Shown piece after piece: positions 9,771 through 21,663 of a DNA stretch of 64,000 bases. The position numbers and the translations under genes are program-made. The number at the start of each line of letters is the position of its first letter. The stretch's first letter is position 1. The stretch comes from Buxus sempervirens. Lineage: Eukaryota > Streptophyta > Magnoliopsida > Buxales > Buxaceae. The stretch is from positions 5,090,976 to 5,154,975 of the forward strand of contig OX387187.1 in assembly GCA_947561395.2 (NCBI GenBank), read 5' to 3'. Below the pieces are notes generated by a model. The model did not search any database and had not been told where the DNA came from. It saw only the letters and a list, made by a program, of their open reading frames with translations.

Positions 9771-12700
9771 ATGGAGGCCGTATGGCGAACACTGAGACAG
9801 GTCTCTGAGCTATTCCAGCAACAGGCAGTAGCTCATCATCAACAAGCCCATATTCAAGGGCTAGAGGTTGGAATTCAGTCATCTGGTGGGATTATGGCTG
9901 ATTTTAAATGGATGGAGCCGCCTGCTTTCCATGGTCACCCTGACCCTATGGAGGCAGAGCGATGGATGATGCGTCTCGAGAAAATTTTCGAGGCCATTAG
10001 ATGCCCGGAGGAGGAGAGAGTCAGACTAGCTACGTACCTTCTAGAGGGTGAGGCAGAACATTGGTGGAGATCTCTTTGCCAGGAGTACATAGAGCGAGGG
10101 GCTGAGATTACTTGGGCAGTCTTCATGGAGCAGTTTGACCTTCAGTATTTTCCCGAGGAGATGAGACATCAGAAAGAGATGGAATTTATGAACATTACGC
10201 AAGGGAGCCAGACGGTGGCTCAGTATGAGGCTAGATTTACAGAGTTGGCTAGGTTTGGACGCCATCTAGTGGATACTGAAAAGAAGAAGACAAAGCACTT
10301 TGAGAAAGGTCTTCGCCCGGATATTAGATCACGAGTTGTTGCATTTCTAGGTACGAGCTATCATGAGTCGAAGCGCCGAGCAGCAGTGGTAGAGAGATCA
10401 CTAGGAGGCCAGAGGGAGGGGATGCAAGTGCCTAGAGTGCCACCCCGACCAGCGTCTTTCCAGAGGTACTCAACATCAGATAAGAGGCCGAGATTAGATT
10501 ATGCTGGTCAGCACAAATTTGGGGGAGTGGGATCCTCATCTGGAGGTCAGGGATTCAGACCTATTGGTGGTAAATTTCCATGGTGTAGCCAGTTTCACAT
10601 TCCGGGTCCATGCTATGCATCTCCCGAAGCGTGTTTCAGATGTGGGCAGTTCGGGCACAAGATGATCCAGTGCCCGCATCCATTGACATATCAGCCACTC
10701 CAGACTCGACCACCACAGCAATTAGCCAGACCACCGTTTGCTGCTCCTCCCATGAGGCAGTCTAGACCAGAGCAGAGACCAATGGGTAGAGATGGACTCC
10801 AGAGACCAGGAAGGCCAGTTGGCAGAGGAGGGGTACAGCGACTTGAGCAGAGACCACACCCAGCAGGACCACGACCACATCATCAAGCCAGGGCTTATGC
10901 TATTGCTGTACCACCACCTCCACGTGAACCTGAGCTAGAGCCTGATGTACCAGCCCTTGTTGGAGGTATCATATTCATTTGTGGTCGTTCAGTTATATCT
11001 TTATTTGATTCTGGCGCGTCTCATTCTTTTATTACGCCGCTTTGTGCTGAGCGTATTGGGTTGTCTCCCACACCACTCAAGCCCACTATCTCTGTCCACA
11101 CACCACTGGGAGAGGTTAGTTATATTCAGATTGTGTTTAGGGATGTGATGATCAGGCTAGGCGACTTGGAATTGCCTGGGGAATTATTGAGTCTAAATTT
11201 TGGGGGTTATGATGTAATTCTCGGAATGGATTGGTTGTCTAGGCATTATATCACGATAGATTTCTATCATAAGACTATCTTAGTCAGATGCCCAGGACAG
11301 CTGATCCATTGTTTCCATAGTGAAGGGATGGAGACTCGGATTACTTTATTAACTTCAATTGAGACAGAGGCAGAGGAAAGTGGACATGCCAGTATAGCCA
11401 AGATACCAGTTATCTGCGAGTTCGCAGATCTATTTCCTGATGAGCTGCCAGGGTTACCACCCATACGAGATGTTGAATTTAAGATTCAACTCGTACCTGG
11501 CACACAACCTGTTTCTCGCAGGCCATACAGGATGTCTTTATTGGAATATGAGGAACTAAAGAAGCAGGTTGATGATCTTTTGGAGAAGGGGTATATTCGA
11601 CATAGTGTGTCACCATGGGGTGCACCAGTTTTATTTGTCCAGAAAAAGGACGGATCTATGCGTATGTGTATCGATTATCGACAGTTGAATCAAGTAACTG
11701 TCAAGAACAAGTATCCTTTACCACGCATAGATGATTTATTTGATCAATTGGCGGGGTCTAATTGGTTTTCAAAGATAGACCTTAGATCAGGCTATCACCA
11801 ACTCAGAGTGGCAGAGGAAGACATTGAGAAGACGGCATTCCGTACTAGATATGGACACTTTGAATTTACTGTGATGCCGTTTGGATTAACGAATGCCTCA
11901 GCTGTATTTATGGATTTCATGAACCATGTCTTCCATAGATATTTGGATCATTTTGTTGTGGTCTTCATAGATGACATTCTTGTTTATTCAAAGAGTTGGG
12001 AAGATCATGTGGGACATTTGAAGATAGTGTTGCATACAATGAGAGAACACAAGTTGTACGGAAAATTTGAGAAATGTAAATTCTGGCAAAATAAAGTCTC
12101 ATTTTTGGGTCATGTAATCACAGGAGAGGGTGTATCTGTAGACCCAGCAAAAGTAGAAGCAGTGTCAACTTGGCCTCAACCCACTACGGTTACTGAGGTA
12201 CGCAGTTTTCTGGGAATGGCAGGGTATTATCGTATATTCATTGAGGGATTCTCTAAGATAGCGGCCCCATTATCTAATTTGACAAAGAAGACTGTACCAT
12301 TTGTTTGGGATGACAAGTACGAGATCAGTTTTCAGGAATTAAAGAAGCGTCTAACTACAGCTCCAGTTCTCATTATCCCTACAACCAATGAAGGATTTGT
12401 AGTTTATTGTGACGCATCTCACATCGGACTTGGGTGTGTACTGATGCAGTCCAATAGGGTAGTGGCATACGCTTCGAGATTGCTTCGTCCACACGAGCGG
12501 AACTACCCTACACATGATCTTGAGTTGGCTGCCATCGTGTTTGCTTTGAAGTTGTGGCGACATTATCTATTTGGGGCACAATTTGATATATATTCAAATC
12601 ATAAGAGTCTCAGATATCTGTTTTCGCAAAAGGATTTGAATATGAGGCAGAGAAGGTGGATGGATTTGTTGAAAGATTTCAGTTGCACCATTAAATACCA

Positions 12701-13448
12701 TCCTGGGAAAGCAAACATTGTAGCAGATGCCTTGAGTCGTAAAGGGACGACAGAGAAATCTATTGCTGCATTAGCATCATTTTTGACTAATCAGTGTAGC
12801 CTCATTGCAGAAGTCAGGGATTGGCCAGCAGAATTTACTTTATCCAGTAACGGGGTAAGTGTATCACAAATACAGATAGAACCTGATTTAGTAGAAAAGC
12901 TCAGATTAGGACAGTTGGCAGATCCTGAATTGAAGAAGACCTGGGAGTTGGTGAATAAGAGAGCAGAGGTTGCTAAGGATTTCACTGTAAGGGATAATAT
13001 CCTTCGTTTTAGAGGCAGAATATGTGTACCCAATGATGAAGAAATCAAGAAAATCATATTAGATGAAGGGCACAAAACGAAATATGCAGTACATCCAGGG
13101 AGTTCAAAAATGTACCACAATCTGAGATTGATTTACTGGTGGTCAGGGATGAAACGAGATATAGTCGAGTATGTGTCGAAGTGCATTATATGTCAGCAAG
13201 TAAAGGCTGAACATAGAAGGTCACCAGGATTATTGCAACCACTTCCGATTCCACAATGGAAGTGGGAACATATCACCATGGATTTTCTGATGGGTTTGCC
13301 AAAGACGAGTGGTCATCACGATGCACAGACTGACAAAGTAAGCCCATTTCTTACCCATTCAAACGACTCAGTCGTTGTACTCCTTGGCAGAGTTATACAT
13401 ACGAGAGATAGTCAAATTGCATGGTGTTCCTATATCGATTATATCTGA
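9771..13448 (+). CDS. Open part of gag-pol: gag, protease, RT, RNase H, integrase N-terminus
   Basis: 1225 codons from an internal ATG; the true start is probably 9594, ahead of a stop. Order of domains: a retrotransposon gag domain from about residue 64 ([15 protein letters not shown]); a CCHC zinc knuckle at residues 288-301 ([14 protein letters not shown]); an aspartic protease motif DSGAS at about 413; reverse transcriptase with FIDDI at 733-736; RNase H with YCDAS at about 881; and the integrase HHCC zinc domain (His 1101 and 1108, Cys 1138 and 1141). MDFL near 1171 supplies the first catalytic Asp of integrase. The last roughly 40 residues are out of frame after the deletion near 13323. 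Confidence 0.93.
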   Translation: MEAVWRTLRQVSELFQQQAVAHHQQAHIQGLEVGIQSSGGIMADFKWMEPPAFHGHPDPMEAERWMMRLEKIFEAIRCPEEERVRLATYLLEGEAEHWWRSLCQEYIERGAEITWAVFMEQFDLQYFPEEMRHQKEMEFMNITQGSQTVAQYEARFTELARFGRHLVDTEKKKTKHFEKGLRPDIRSRVVAFLGTSYHESKRRAAVVERSLGGQREGMQVPRVPPRPASFQRYSTSDKRPRLDYAGQHKFGGVGSSSGGQGFRPIGGKFPWCSQFHIPGPCYASPEACFRCGQFGHKMIQCPHPLTYQPLQTRPPQQLARPPFAAPPMRQSRPEQRPMGRDGLQRPGRPVGRGGVQRLEQRPHPAGPRPHHQARAYAIAVPPPPREPELEPDVPALVGGIIFICGRSVISLFDSGASHSFITPLCAERIGLSPTPLKPTISVHTPLGEVSYIQIVFRDVMIRLGDLELPGELLSLNFGGYDVILGMDWLSRHYITIDFYHKTILVRCPGQLIHCFHSEGMETRITLLTSIETEAEESGHASIAKIPVICEFADLFPDELPGLPPIRDVEFKIQLVPGTQPVSRRPYRMSLLEYEELKKQVDDLLEKGYIRHSVSPWGAPVLFVQKKDGSMRMCIDYRQLNQVTVKNKYPLPRIDDLFDQLAGSNWFSKIDLRSGYHQLRVAEEDIEKTAFRTRYGHFEFTVMPFGLTNASAVFMDFMNHVFHRYLDHFVVVFIDDILVYSKSWEDHVGHLKIVLHTMREHKLYGKFEKCKFWQNKVSFLGHVITGEGVSVDPAKVEAVSTWPQPTTVTEVRSFLGMAGYYRIFIEGFSKIAAPLSNLTKKTVPFVWDDKYEISFQELKKRLTTAPVLIIPTTNEGFVVYCDASHIGLGCVLMQSNRVVAYASRLLRPHERNYPTHDLELAAIVFALKLWRHYLFGAQFDIYSNHKSLRYLFSQKDLNMRQRRWMDLLKDFSCTIKYHPGKANIVADALSRKGTTEKSIAALASFLTNQCSLIAEVRDWPAEFTLSSNGVSVSQIQIEPDLVEKLRLGQLADPELKKTWELVNKRAEVAKDFTVRDNILRFRGRICVPNDEEIKKIILDEGHKTKYAVHPGSSKMYHNLRLIYWWSGMKRDIVEYVSKCIICQQVKAEHRRSPGLLQPLPIPQWKWEHITMDFLMGLPKTSGHHDAQTDKVSPFLTHSNDSVVVLLGRVIHTRDSQIAWCSYIDYI

Positions 13449-14301
13449 CCGGGACCCTCGTTTTACGTCAAAGTTTTGGGTGAAGCTTCAAGAAGCTCTA
13501 GGTACACAGTTAAAATTCAGTACAAGTTTCCATCCACAGACTGATGGACAGTCCGAACGTACTATTCAGACACTTGAGGATATGCTCAGGTGATGCATAT
13601 TAGACTTTGGGGGTAATTGGAACAAGCATCTGGCCCTGGTAGAGTTCGCTTATAATAATAGCTACCAGGCTAGTATCAAAATGGCCCCATATGAAGCATT
13701 ATACGGAAGAATCTGTAGATCTCCCTTATGTTGGGAAGAAGTGGGAGAGAAGCAATACCTTGGGCCTCAAGTGATTCAAGACAGCATAGACAAGGTGAAA
13801 TTGATCAGGAAACGGCTTCAAACAGCACAAAGCCGTCAGAAAAGCTACGCTGATACGAGAAGAAGACATCTAGAGTTCGAAGTTGGAGCCCAAGTATTTC
13901 TGAAGGTTTCACCCTATAGAGGGATCATGCGTTTCAGCAAAAAGGGGAAATTGTCACCTAGATTCATCGGTCCTTTCACGATCTTAGAGAGGATTGGACC
14001 AGTGGCATATTGCTTGGAATTACCACCAGAATTAGCCAGGGTGCATAACGTGTTCCATGTTTCAATGCTTCGTCAATATATACCTGACCCTAGCCACATC
14101 ATTGATATTGAGCCATTTGAGGTACGAGAGGATGCTACATCTGAAGAGTACCCAATCCAGATTTTAGACCGAAAGGATCATGATCTTCGTACCAAGACCA
14201 TTCCACTAGTGAAGGTCCTATGGCAACATCATTCAGCTGAGGAAGCTACTTGGGAAACAGAAAAAGAAATGAAGAAGAAATACCTAGGACTTTTCAGATG
14301 A
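13324..14301 (+). pseudogene. Integrase core and chromodomain-like C-terminus, frame broken
   Basis: Two frames carry the rest of integrase: 13375-13593 ([10 protein letters not shown] with the second Asp, QTDGQSERT with the catalytic Glu at 13555-13557) and 13681-14301 (MAPYEALYGR, then the GPF-type C-terminal domain). The last 50 or so residues (EEYPIQILDRKDHDLR... PLVKVLWQHH...EATWE) match the chromodomain-like tail of Tekay/Del elements, thought to guide integration to chromatin. A TGA at 13591 interrupts the core, and a TAA lies near 13340 in the native frame. Confidence 0.88.
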
Positions 14302-14698
14302 CTCTGAGGTAATATAGAAGTTAAATTATTACTTTGTTTAATTACACTGCATGTCTATCGTATTCTATATTGCTTGGAAATGGATGATGAGCCAGTTGTG
14401 TTTAGTTTTATTTGGGTATTGTAGAGCATCGGCCAATGCTAGACAAATACCTAAATATTTAACTTTATACAAATGAGATATGGATCTTGATATCATAATA
14501 CCAAACTAAGTAATTATTGTGTAAGTATTGTATAAGTTAGAAAACAATGGAATTTCTTGATTTTTCTTTTAACCTTCAGCTGGGCGGACGCATCTCTGTG
14601 TAGGGAAGGAGAACAGTAAAGTTATAATATTTTCTTTAAGTTACTTTTGCAGATTTTCTTGATAAGTGATGTGAATTTCAAGGACGAAATTCTTTTGT
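14302..14698 (+). other. 3' untranslated spacer of the Tekay element
   Basis: About 400 bp between the end of pol and the polypurine tract. AT-rich, with no reading frame of note and no further domain. Confidence 0.7.
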
Positions 14699-14710
14699 AG
14701 GAGGGTAGAA
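14699..14710 (+). other. Polypurine tract
   Basis: AGGAGGGTAGAA sits directly against the 3' LTR and follows 'ggacgaaattcttttgt', the usual context of plus-strand priming in Tekay elements. Confidence 0.85.
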
Positions 14711-15927
14711 TGTAAAACCCTGAATTTTTAAGAAATTTTAACTAAGGATAAATAGATGATTAAAGGATTTAATGAGGTTACTTAAATCCAATTTTCATGA
14801 AAAGGCTTAATTGGGTGGGTTTTCGCTTTAAAGGAATAGGTTAAATTGATTGGACTAGGTTTTGTTGGATTGGTTCATTCAAGTGAACCGATATAAGTGT
14901 TAGAATTCGATTTAGTTGGCTTAGGTGTAATGGGTTTAGATTAAATTACTTTATTGAAGGAAAAGACTTATTTAATTTTGTTGGGTTTGATTTAAAGGTT
15001 TGATGGGTTAATCAATTAATTTGCTTGGGTTCGATTCATTTAAAAATATTATATAAATTGAAGAGGGTTTAAGTTGGGTTTAATTTGGTTTGGTTTAAGT
15101 GGGTGTAGTTGGGTAAAAGTGGGTTTGGTTTATTGGATTAAGTGGATCGGTTTAGCTGATTTAGTGGATTTAGGTGTAATCAATTAAATTGAAGAAAGAA
15201 TTTTCTTACTTGGGCTTGGTTTAATTAGGTTTAGTTGGGTAAATTTTGGGGGTTTAATGGGTTATGTCTTATGGTTAATTAAATTAGGTTTGCTTGGTTT
15301 AAGTCGGTTCATTTTCAATGAACCGGTTCAATGGGTTATTGGGTATTACAAGTATTAGAACCGAGGGTTCTTATTCTCATTTTTATCTCCTTCGTGAGGG
15401 TTAGAAGGAAGCCGGAAGAAGAGGAAAAAGGGAAGCAAGGAGAAGAGGAAGAGGAAGGAAGGAGAAGAGAAGGAGAGGAGGAGAAAGGAAGAGGAAGAAG
15501 AAGGGAAGAGGGCTAATCACACTAAATTGGTAAGTAGCAGTTTAGACGAATTTCGTTTCTACCTTTTGATTTCAGTTTCATCGTACTTCTGTTTGTGATT
15601 TTTCAGTTTGGTTGTGGTGATTGGGTGAGTTGTGATGCTTTGGTTTTGGTTGTTGAGGGGAGTATGAAATAAGAATGGCATGAAGGAAGGGAAAAAAATG
15701 TGAAGTAGGAGGTTAAGAAAGGTGCTGCTGTTGGGCTCTTTCTCATGGAGAAGAGAGACCCATGAAGGTGAATTGATGAACTAAGTATAAGAGAGAAGAA
15801 AGAGAGGAGAGAAATAGTGGGAGAGAAATGAAAGAGAGGAGAGAAACGAAAAAGAGAAATGAAAGAGAGGAGAGGAAGAGGTTACGAAAGAGAGAGAGAG
15901 AGAATTTACAGGGTTCGTTGAAGAGAA

Positions 15928-16180
15928 GAAGTTCTAAGAAAAATAATTAAAGTTTAGTACAAAAATGATATAGAAATTATAAATAAGGTTATATTACAAT
16001 AAAGTTTTTATGTTCAATCAATAAGTCAATGAAATTTAGTTTTTAGTGTTTAAAGAGGTTCTAAGAAAAATAATTAAAGTTCAGTACAAAAATGATATAG
16101 AAATTATAAATAAGGTTATATTACAATAAAGTCTTTATGTTCAATCAATAAGTCAATGAAATTTAGTTTTTAGTGTTTAA
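15928..16180 (+). repeat. Tandem duplication private to the 3' LTR
   Basis: A block of about 126 bp beginning 'ggttctaagaaaaataatt' occurs twice in the 3' LTR and once in the 5' LTR (about 7780-7900). One copy carries a few substitutions. It arose during or after reverse transcription, or the element was mobilised from a template heterogeneous here. Confidence 0.75.
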
Positions 16181-16513
16181 TATATATTCTAATCAAAAGT
16201 AAGTTCATTTTTGGTAAGCAGGTTAATAATAAGGGAAATTAATAATAAGGGAAAAACCCTAAATTATACCATAACTAATGCATTTTCTATATAAAAGAGA
16301 TCCTTAGTGAATAATTAGAGGTAATAATACTTACATTAAGATGTTAGGAAGGGGTTTCTCATGTGTTGGTTAAGTCCAAGTTGGTTTTAATGTTAAAGTG
16401 TGTAACATAAGGCATCCTGAAAGGCAGAATGGCCTAGAGATTAAATGGGAATTAAACAGCGAAAATTCACTTGGTTTTAGTTGTACATTGGTTGTTGATT
16501 TCTTATGGGTATT

Positions 16514-18884
16514 TGTAAAACCCCGAATTTTCATTAAATAATAAATTAAATTAGTAAATAATATTACCGAGAGTTATGATTGATAGAAACATTTTAATAT
16601 TGTAGGGTGTGATCAACTTAGCGGAGATCCAGAGTTAGACACAGATCTGACCGTCCGATCGTGAGATATCGAGGTATGTATTCTAATTGGGCAAGGTGTA
16701 TAGAAGAGTTGCATGGGAGATGCATAGGATCAGGGGGTATATATATGTATAAAGAAATAACCTAATCTTATACGTGTATTCTCGCTCGTATTGAAGCCGC
16801 AAGCGACGAACCTGTTTGAACGACCAAAGAGAAGAGAAGAAGGAGAAGAAGAAGGAAGGGCTGGGCGTGTGTTCATCGTCCAGAGAGTTTCTCAGTGCTA
16901 GAGGTTCGCCATTGTTCAGAATAGAGAAGGAGAAATCAGCGTATAGAGGTAGGTGACATCGTTTTGGTTTTAAAATTGGATTTACCCTTGTTTAATCGCA
17001 AATGCATGTTTCTATGTTATGTAATGTTGTATTTAGTTAGCTAAGCATGTTATAAATACATTAGAATGAGTTTAGACGAGAAAAATCATGATTTAGAACT
17101 GTTTCTGCTCAATTTGGTAAGACCGCCGACCTCGACTGTACTCGGCGCTCATCGGCGATCCTAGGCGCTGGTTATAAAATTGAGGACGCCGTGGACCGTG
17201 GGACGACGGACCGTTGGCGCTCGAAATTGAACTACCGCTGACTGGAGACCGCCCGGAGCGATCCTGAGCGATCCCAGGCACTCTAAGCAGAAATTCCAAT
17301 TTTTCATAATTTCAAACCTAATTCAATTCTAAACTATTTTTAGACAATTTTAATGATTAACTAAGGTCTTTTAAGACCAAAATAAACTATCTAATTCCCT
17401 GTTTTACAGAAAAACAAATTAGGGAGATATTTAGGACATTAGTTGCCAAGTTTTGAAGGTAAATGAGAAATGTGATTTTGGAAAAGCCTAACTACTATTT
17501 GATTATCTAAACACTTCTAAATGGCATTATAAATCATAAGACATTATAAAGAGAATTCAGAATCCAAATGACTGAATAATGAAGTAAATGTAAAGATATA
17601 ACCATTATATGCCGCTAGGCACCAACCCTTATAGAATTATGATACTTTAGGGAATTTTGGAGTCTAGTGGGCATAGCTGGTTATGGATCCATAGTCGTAG
17701 CTAGATAGCTGAGGGATATGTCATTTGGGTTGAGTTACTCCTATATGCAACGCGCTTCCTTTGCAAGTTAGTTTGCTCTGGAAGGGTCCTATGTCTGGAG
17801 GGACACCCAGGTGAGCCGCTGGTGATTCCCTGTACATGTGGATAAGCGACCATCTCCATGTATTGATTCTGGTGCTGCATGCTGGTGGTACATGCCAACT
17901 CTGATGGGTACGTGTGCAATAAGTCGGTGACTACGGCTCTTGTCTAAGCTGCGCTGCATGGGGCTTGAGTATCATTAGTAGCATCGCTCCTAAGTCGCAC
18001 GGTGGTATAGCAATTGGTTGAGAATCATCTCAAAAGGTTTATCTATCTTTGTGAATCCTACAATGACACTGAAAACACAACACTTGATATGATTATTATT
18101 ATTATTGTGCACGTGCGGGATGCATGTGATTGGGATATTGGTTGGATGTGACTGCCTAGTACATCCTGGAAATGTGTGGATTATGCTACTGATTTGGCTA
18201 TTGAGTTCTTATATTAAAACTTGCTGAAAATCATTTCTAGAACTGTTTATCAAACTGTTTTGTGTTCATGAATGGTATAAATGATTATGCAAGCCTGATT
18301 TATCGATGTTGCTTAAACGTGCATGAAATGTTACTTTGCTTATATTAACTGTTTAGTCATGCATGTGTTGCCTACTGAGATATTCGTATCTCACCCTACT
18401 TCTATTCCATTTTTTCAGCTGATACGCGAGAGGGGGATCTCTTAGACTTCCAGGGAGAGATAGCCGAGTATTCGCCAGAGGATTATTATTATCCAGATCT
18501 TGTCTAAGGTGGATTGATGTTATAGACTTAGCATTTTTTATTGGTTTATTATCGTTTATTTGGATTTGATGTATGAGAGAGATAAGAGAGAGATAGTAAC
18601 CAGTTCATTTTACCAGGCTTTGATATTACTGATTGATGGTCAAGCTTTATGCTTAGTTGAGGATTTTTATCTACACTTCCGCACATACTTGTTTCCGCAA
18701 CTCTGATAGTTTAATAAAATGATTGGATTTTGCTTTCTTTGGTCTGGTATGTTATTGATGTTGTAATTGATATGGGCCAGTAACACCTCGGATTTGGTTG
18801 TTGAACTAAATTCGGGTTGTTACAGTAGCGAACCGGGTTCGGGTCGGGTGTCGGTTTGCACTGACCCGGGTTCGGGGCGTTACA
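16514..18884 (+). mobile_element. Solo LTR inside the Tekay 3' LTR (TSD GTATT)
   Basis: TGTAAAACCCCGAATTTTCA...TTCGGGGCGTTACA, 2371 bp, flanked by GTATT at 16509-16513 and 18885-18889. The uninterrupted site is visible in the 5' LTR ('gggtattgtgttggg', about 8265), so this is a clean insertion. It carries a donor-like GAG|GTAGGT at 16949, hairpin TGAGATA-TTCG-TATCTCA (18376-18393) and an acceptor at 18418 with a frame to 18507. It is similar in size and sequence to the solo LTR at 52131-54495. Confidence 0.93.
18419..18507 (+). other. Putative LTR 3' exon ending PEDYYYPDLV
   Basis: After TTTTTTCAG the frame with a G borrowed from upstream reads ADTREGDLLDFQ, then EYSPEDYYYPDLV and TAA. Position, phase and the EDYYYP core match the exons at 8987 and 54096, although the LTR families differ elsewhere. 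Confidence 0.5.
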
Positions 18885-19607
18885 GTATTGTGTTGGGATG
18901 AGGTCACACAGGCCCAGTGTGGCTCCCTCATCAGGGATTGCGTGCGTAATTTATAATCTTGTCCAGCATGTGATACACGATTATGGGGGTTGAGGACGGC
19001 AGTTCACCCTAGCTCATGAGGGGCAGGGGGTTGTGAACTTGCATCCTCCTTAGAATGTGCCACAGCAACCCGTAAAGTCAACTAGATGGTCTCATTGAGA
19101 TCACTAACTCGATGATCTAATAAAGATCACTAACTCGATGGTCTAATAAAGATCACTAACTCGATGATCTAATAGAGATCACTAACTCGATGGTCTGAAG
19201 AGATCACTAACTTGCTATGGTTGGACTGGGTTGTACTTGCCAGCTCATGCATGTCTCATGCTTGAGTGCTCCGCTTTGGAAGAGCGATCCTAGCTAGATC
19301 TTTCCATTGTAAGTCATGAGGTGGTGAATTGGACAAGTGGATCAAACCTTTGTTATTACATGAGACTTTACTGAAATCGTGGTTTGGATTAATCTGATTT
19401 TATCTGTTTTATGATTCCACAGAATTCGAAGTAATGTCATTGCATGATATTGATATAGATTTAGCATGAGTTGCCAAAGTTTGATGGTATAGTACATTAT
19501 CATGCTATTTTACTGTTGAAACTGCATAAAATGTTCTTATCATGCATTATGCTGCTTACTGAGACGTTAGTCTCAAGCGTGTTTTGTTTTACCGGTTTTG
19601 TTTTCAG

Positions 19608-19699
19608 ATAAATCTGCAGAGCAACCACAAGCTGAGGTAGGCAGAATTAACGAGCTGGATGACGACTACAACCCGGAGGATTATTACTATCCTGGATAG
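19608..19699 (+). other. Putative LTR 3' exon ending PEDYYYPG (3' LTR copy)
   Basis: Second copy of the frame at 8987-9078. It has two conspicuous substitutions (CAG to CTG and CAG to GAG type changes in the middle) and no stop introduced. The terminal PEDYYYPG is intact. Confidence 0.5.
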
Positions 19700-20066
19700 G
19701 GTTGGGTAGTATTTTTGTGTAGTCGTCTATTTTTGGATTGTGTATAAATTGTAAAGGAGAAAGAGAGAAAAGAAGTGAAAACCTTAGTAAACTTTACTTT
19801 AAAGCTGTAGATGTTGGATGGCTTAGTTTTTTTGAATGATGTATATTATCTATATATTTTGTGTTTATCAGGTATTGGTTTGAGGGCTTAGCCCATTCTT
19901 ATAAATACAGGCGTTATATAGCCGTTTTTCCAAAAAATTTTGGATTAAAATATAACTGTTTGGTTAGTTTTTAAAACTTAGAAATGCGTTCTGGGACCTC
20001 ACCTGATGTCAAGGAACCGGCATATACCTTTAATGAACATGTCCGGGTCCAGAGCGTCACAGGAGG

Positions 20067-21443
20067 AATGGCAAACTCGTAATTATAGCGCTTTGTGGAC
20101 TTTATTTAAGTGATAAAGGAAACCTAAAACCCCATACGACTAAACCCTTGCCCCAAAACCCTTCCTTCCTCTCTTCTCTCTCCCACCCTCATCTTCTTAT
20201 CCTTCTCTTCATCTTCTCCTTCTCATCACCCCATTTCGTTTCCCCATTCATTCTAAACCCTTTGGAAGTGTATTCTTGCAAGAAAAGAAGAAGAACACCA
20301 AGGGAAGCCATTTTCGTTTGGGAGCATTTGGTGAGATTTGTGGTGAAACTAACCAAGAGCAACCAAAGGTGCTGTTCGTGGGTTGCAAAGGAAGCAAGAA
20401 GACTTGCTAAAGAGTTTGCAAGAGGTAAGCAACACCACCTCGACCTATCTTTGCAATTTCGGCCATTTTCGTATGTGGAATGTGAATGTTAGGGTTAAGA
20501 TGTGAAAACGAGTTCTAGGGCCATTAGGAGAGTTTTCTTTTAGGGGTTTTGTAGATAGTAGATTTCTACACATGCTAGGAGTGATTTCGAGCCCAAAAAC
20601 ACATAGAATGAGTGAGATTTGAGAAAAACCCTAAATCCCTGAAAATTGGATTTCGCGAGAGCAAAAATTGTAGCCGCTCGAAGCCAGTTCGAGCGACCCA
20701 TCGAGCGCCTTGCCCTGTTTTCCCAAATTTTGAGGTTTCAACCCAGATTGAACTCCCATTTGATTTTATTCAAATCCAACCCATGTATAAGTGAGAGTTA
20801 AGTGTTTAAGAGGTGTTCCAACTGGAGTTGTCCCCAAATTGCAAATAGAAAAGATTTTGGGTACGTTTTGCTAATAGGTCTCATAGAGAGAGTTGTGTTC
20901 CAGCCTTTTATAGAAGTGGGATAAAGTGATTCCACCACTTCGAGTACCCTTCGAATAACCTATGGAAGTTGAATACAAGAACCAAACCCAAGTTGTATAA
21001 GTTTCGAGAGGATTGAGGCATAGATTACCAAGTTGAGTCATGAAATGTAAGAACAGTTTCAAAAAGAGGACTTTAGTCCAGATTGAACCACCGATGGTCT
21101 TTATTCAAATCCAATAGCCAAAGAAGCTAAAATTTCATGACAAGTAAGTGTCCCAATTAGTAGTATCTCGACAGTCCAAGTACCAAGGACTTTGGGTACG
21201 TGTTACCAAAGGAGATCTTATAAAGAGTTGCCGTCCCAGATTACTACAAAATTAGGGTAACTTGATTCCACCCTTTCAAGCACCTTTCAATTGACATTTA
21301 GAAGTAGAAATCAAGATTCAAGACCCAGTTGTGCAAATATCAAAGAATTAAGGCATAGGTTGCCTGAGTGAGACCCGAAAGGTGGAATTTCCGGAAAAGC
21401 AAATCCTTTCCCTTGACCCTTATAGTGAGTATACCCCACTTGG
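20067..21443 (+). repeat. Continuation of the 6346 LTR (R region, donor site and repeats)
   Basis: This piece resumes the LTR after the Tekay insertion and aligns with 46920-48080 of the sister copy. It contains a pyrimidine-rich leader, an open stretch of about 90 codons whose first triplet is TTG, not ATG (20148), a donor-like GCAAGAG|GTAAGC (intron would start at 20425), and 'CGAGCG'-rich text. It ends with CTTGG at 21439-21443, the TSD of the next insertion. Confidence 0.75.
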
Positions 21444-21642
21444 TGTGAGACATGAGAAAAAATCGATTCAATGACTTCCACAATCATCACACGAGATTGG
21501 TTAAAAACAAAGAGTCACCACCATTCTGTTTAGGTGTGAATGGACACCAAAATATCAAATAAGCTCAAAAGGCAATTTTAGGGTAAACATAACCCTCTTT
21601 AAAAAACAACCAGAGATGGGTAAGGGGATTAGGTTATGAACA

Positions 21643-21663
21643 GGGGAAGGTGTTAGGCACCCC
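21643..21663 (-). terminator. Conserved U5 palindrome (possible RNA 3'-end signal)
   Basis: Plus-strand GGGGAAGGTGTTAGGCACCCC pairs as GGTG-TTAGG-CACC plus outer G/C pairs. The same element lies in the right LTR (30928-30948) and, in the other orientation, at 43934-43956 and 60059-60080 in otherwise diverged LTRs. A role in RNA 3'-end formation is inferred from its U5 position only. Confidence 0.45.

Larger units (their letters stand above)
9594..14301 (+). pseudogene. gag-pol: Tekay-type gag-pol, disrupted
   Basis: The frame starts at the ATG at 9594 (MARGRGRPRTRAF). It is in frame with the long downstream frame but meets TAG at 9747-9749, in a context suggesting CAG to TAG. The frame is then open to the end of the integrase N-terminal part. 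Near 13323 about 15-20 bases of integrase appear missing, which shifts the frame, and the native frame then holds a TAA about 15 bases on. TGA occurs at 13591-13593. The rest of integrase and the C-terminal domain is readable to 14301. Three separate lesion regions make this copy non-autonomous, although it is otherwise well preserved. Confidence 0.93.
6560..20061 (+). mobile_element. Tekay-type Ty3/gypsy retrotransposon with both LTRs (TSD GGAGG)
   Basis: A perfect GGAGG duplication lies at 6555-6559 and 20062-20066. The order is 5' LTR 6560-9440, primer site 9445-9456, gag-pol 9594-14301, polypurine tract 14699-14710, 3' LTR 14711-20061. The polyprotein order gag-PR-RT-RNaseH-IN with a C-terminal chromodomain-like tail identifies a chromovirus, most like the Tekay/Del clade. 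The element is not autonomous: gag-pol has several stops and a small deletion. Its 3' LTR is longer than the 5' LTR because of a nested solo LTR (16514-18884) and a local duplication. The LTRs are otherwise nearly identical by eye, so the insertion is recent. Confidence 0.95.
14711..20061 (+). repeat. 3' LTR of the Tekay-type element, interrupted
   Basis: It starts TGTAAAACCCTGAATTTTTA and ends AGCGTCACA. It matches the 5' LTR nearly base for base, with three differences in structure: a tandem duplication of about 126 bp (copies around 15928 and 16054), replacement or loss around 16225-16245, and insertion of a solo LTR at 16514-18884. A few single-base differences are also seen (for example near 14890 and 14967). 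Confidence 0.92.

Noticed and set aside
20148..20492. 114-codon frame with hydrophobic N-terminus and basic C-terminus
   Set aside because: The first triplet is TTG and there is no in-frame ATG. It covers a pyrimidine-rich LTR leader. Phase agrees with the later exon, but a gene cannot be claimed.
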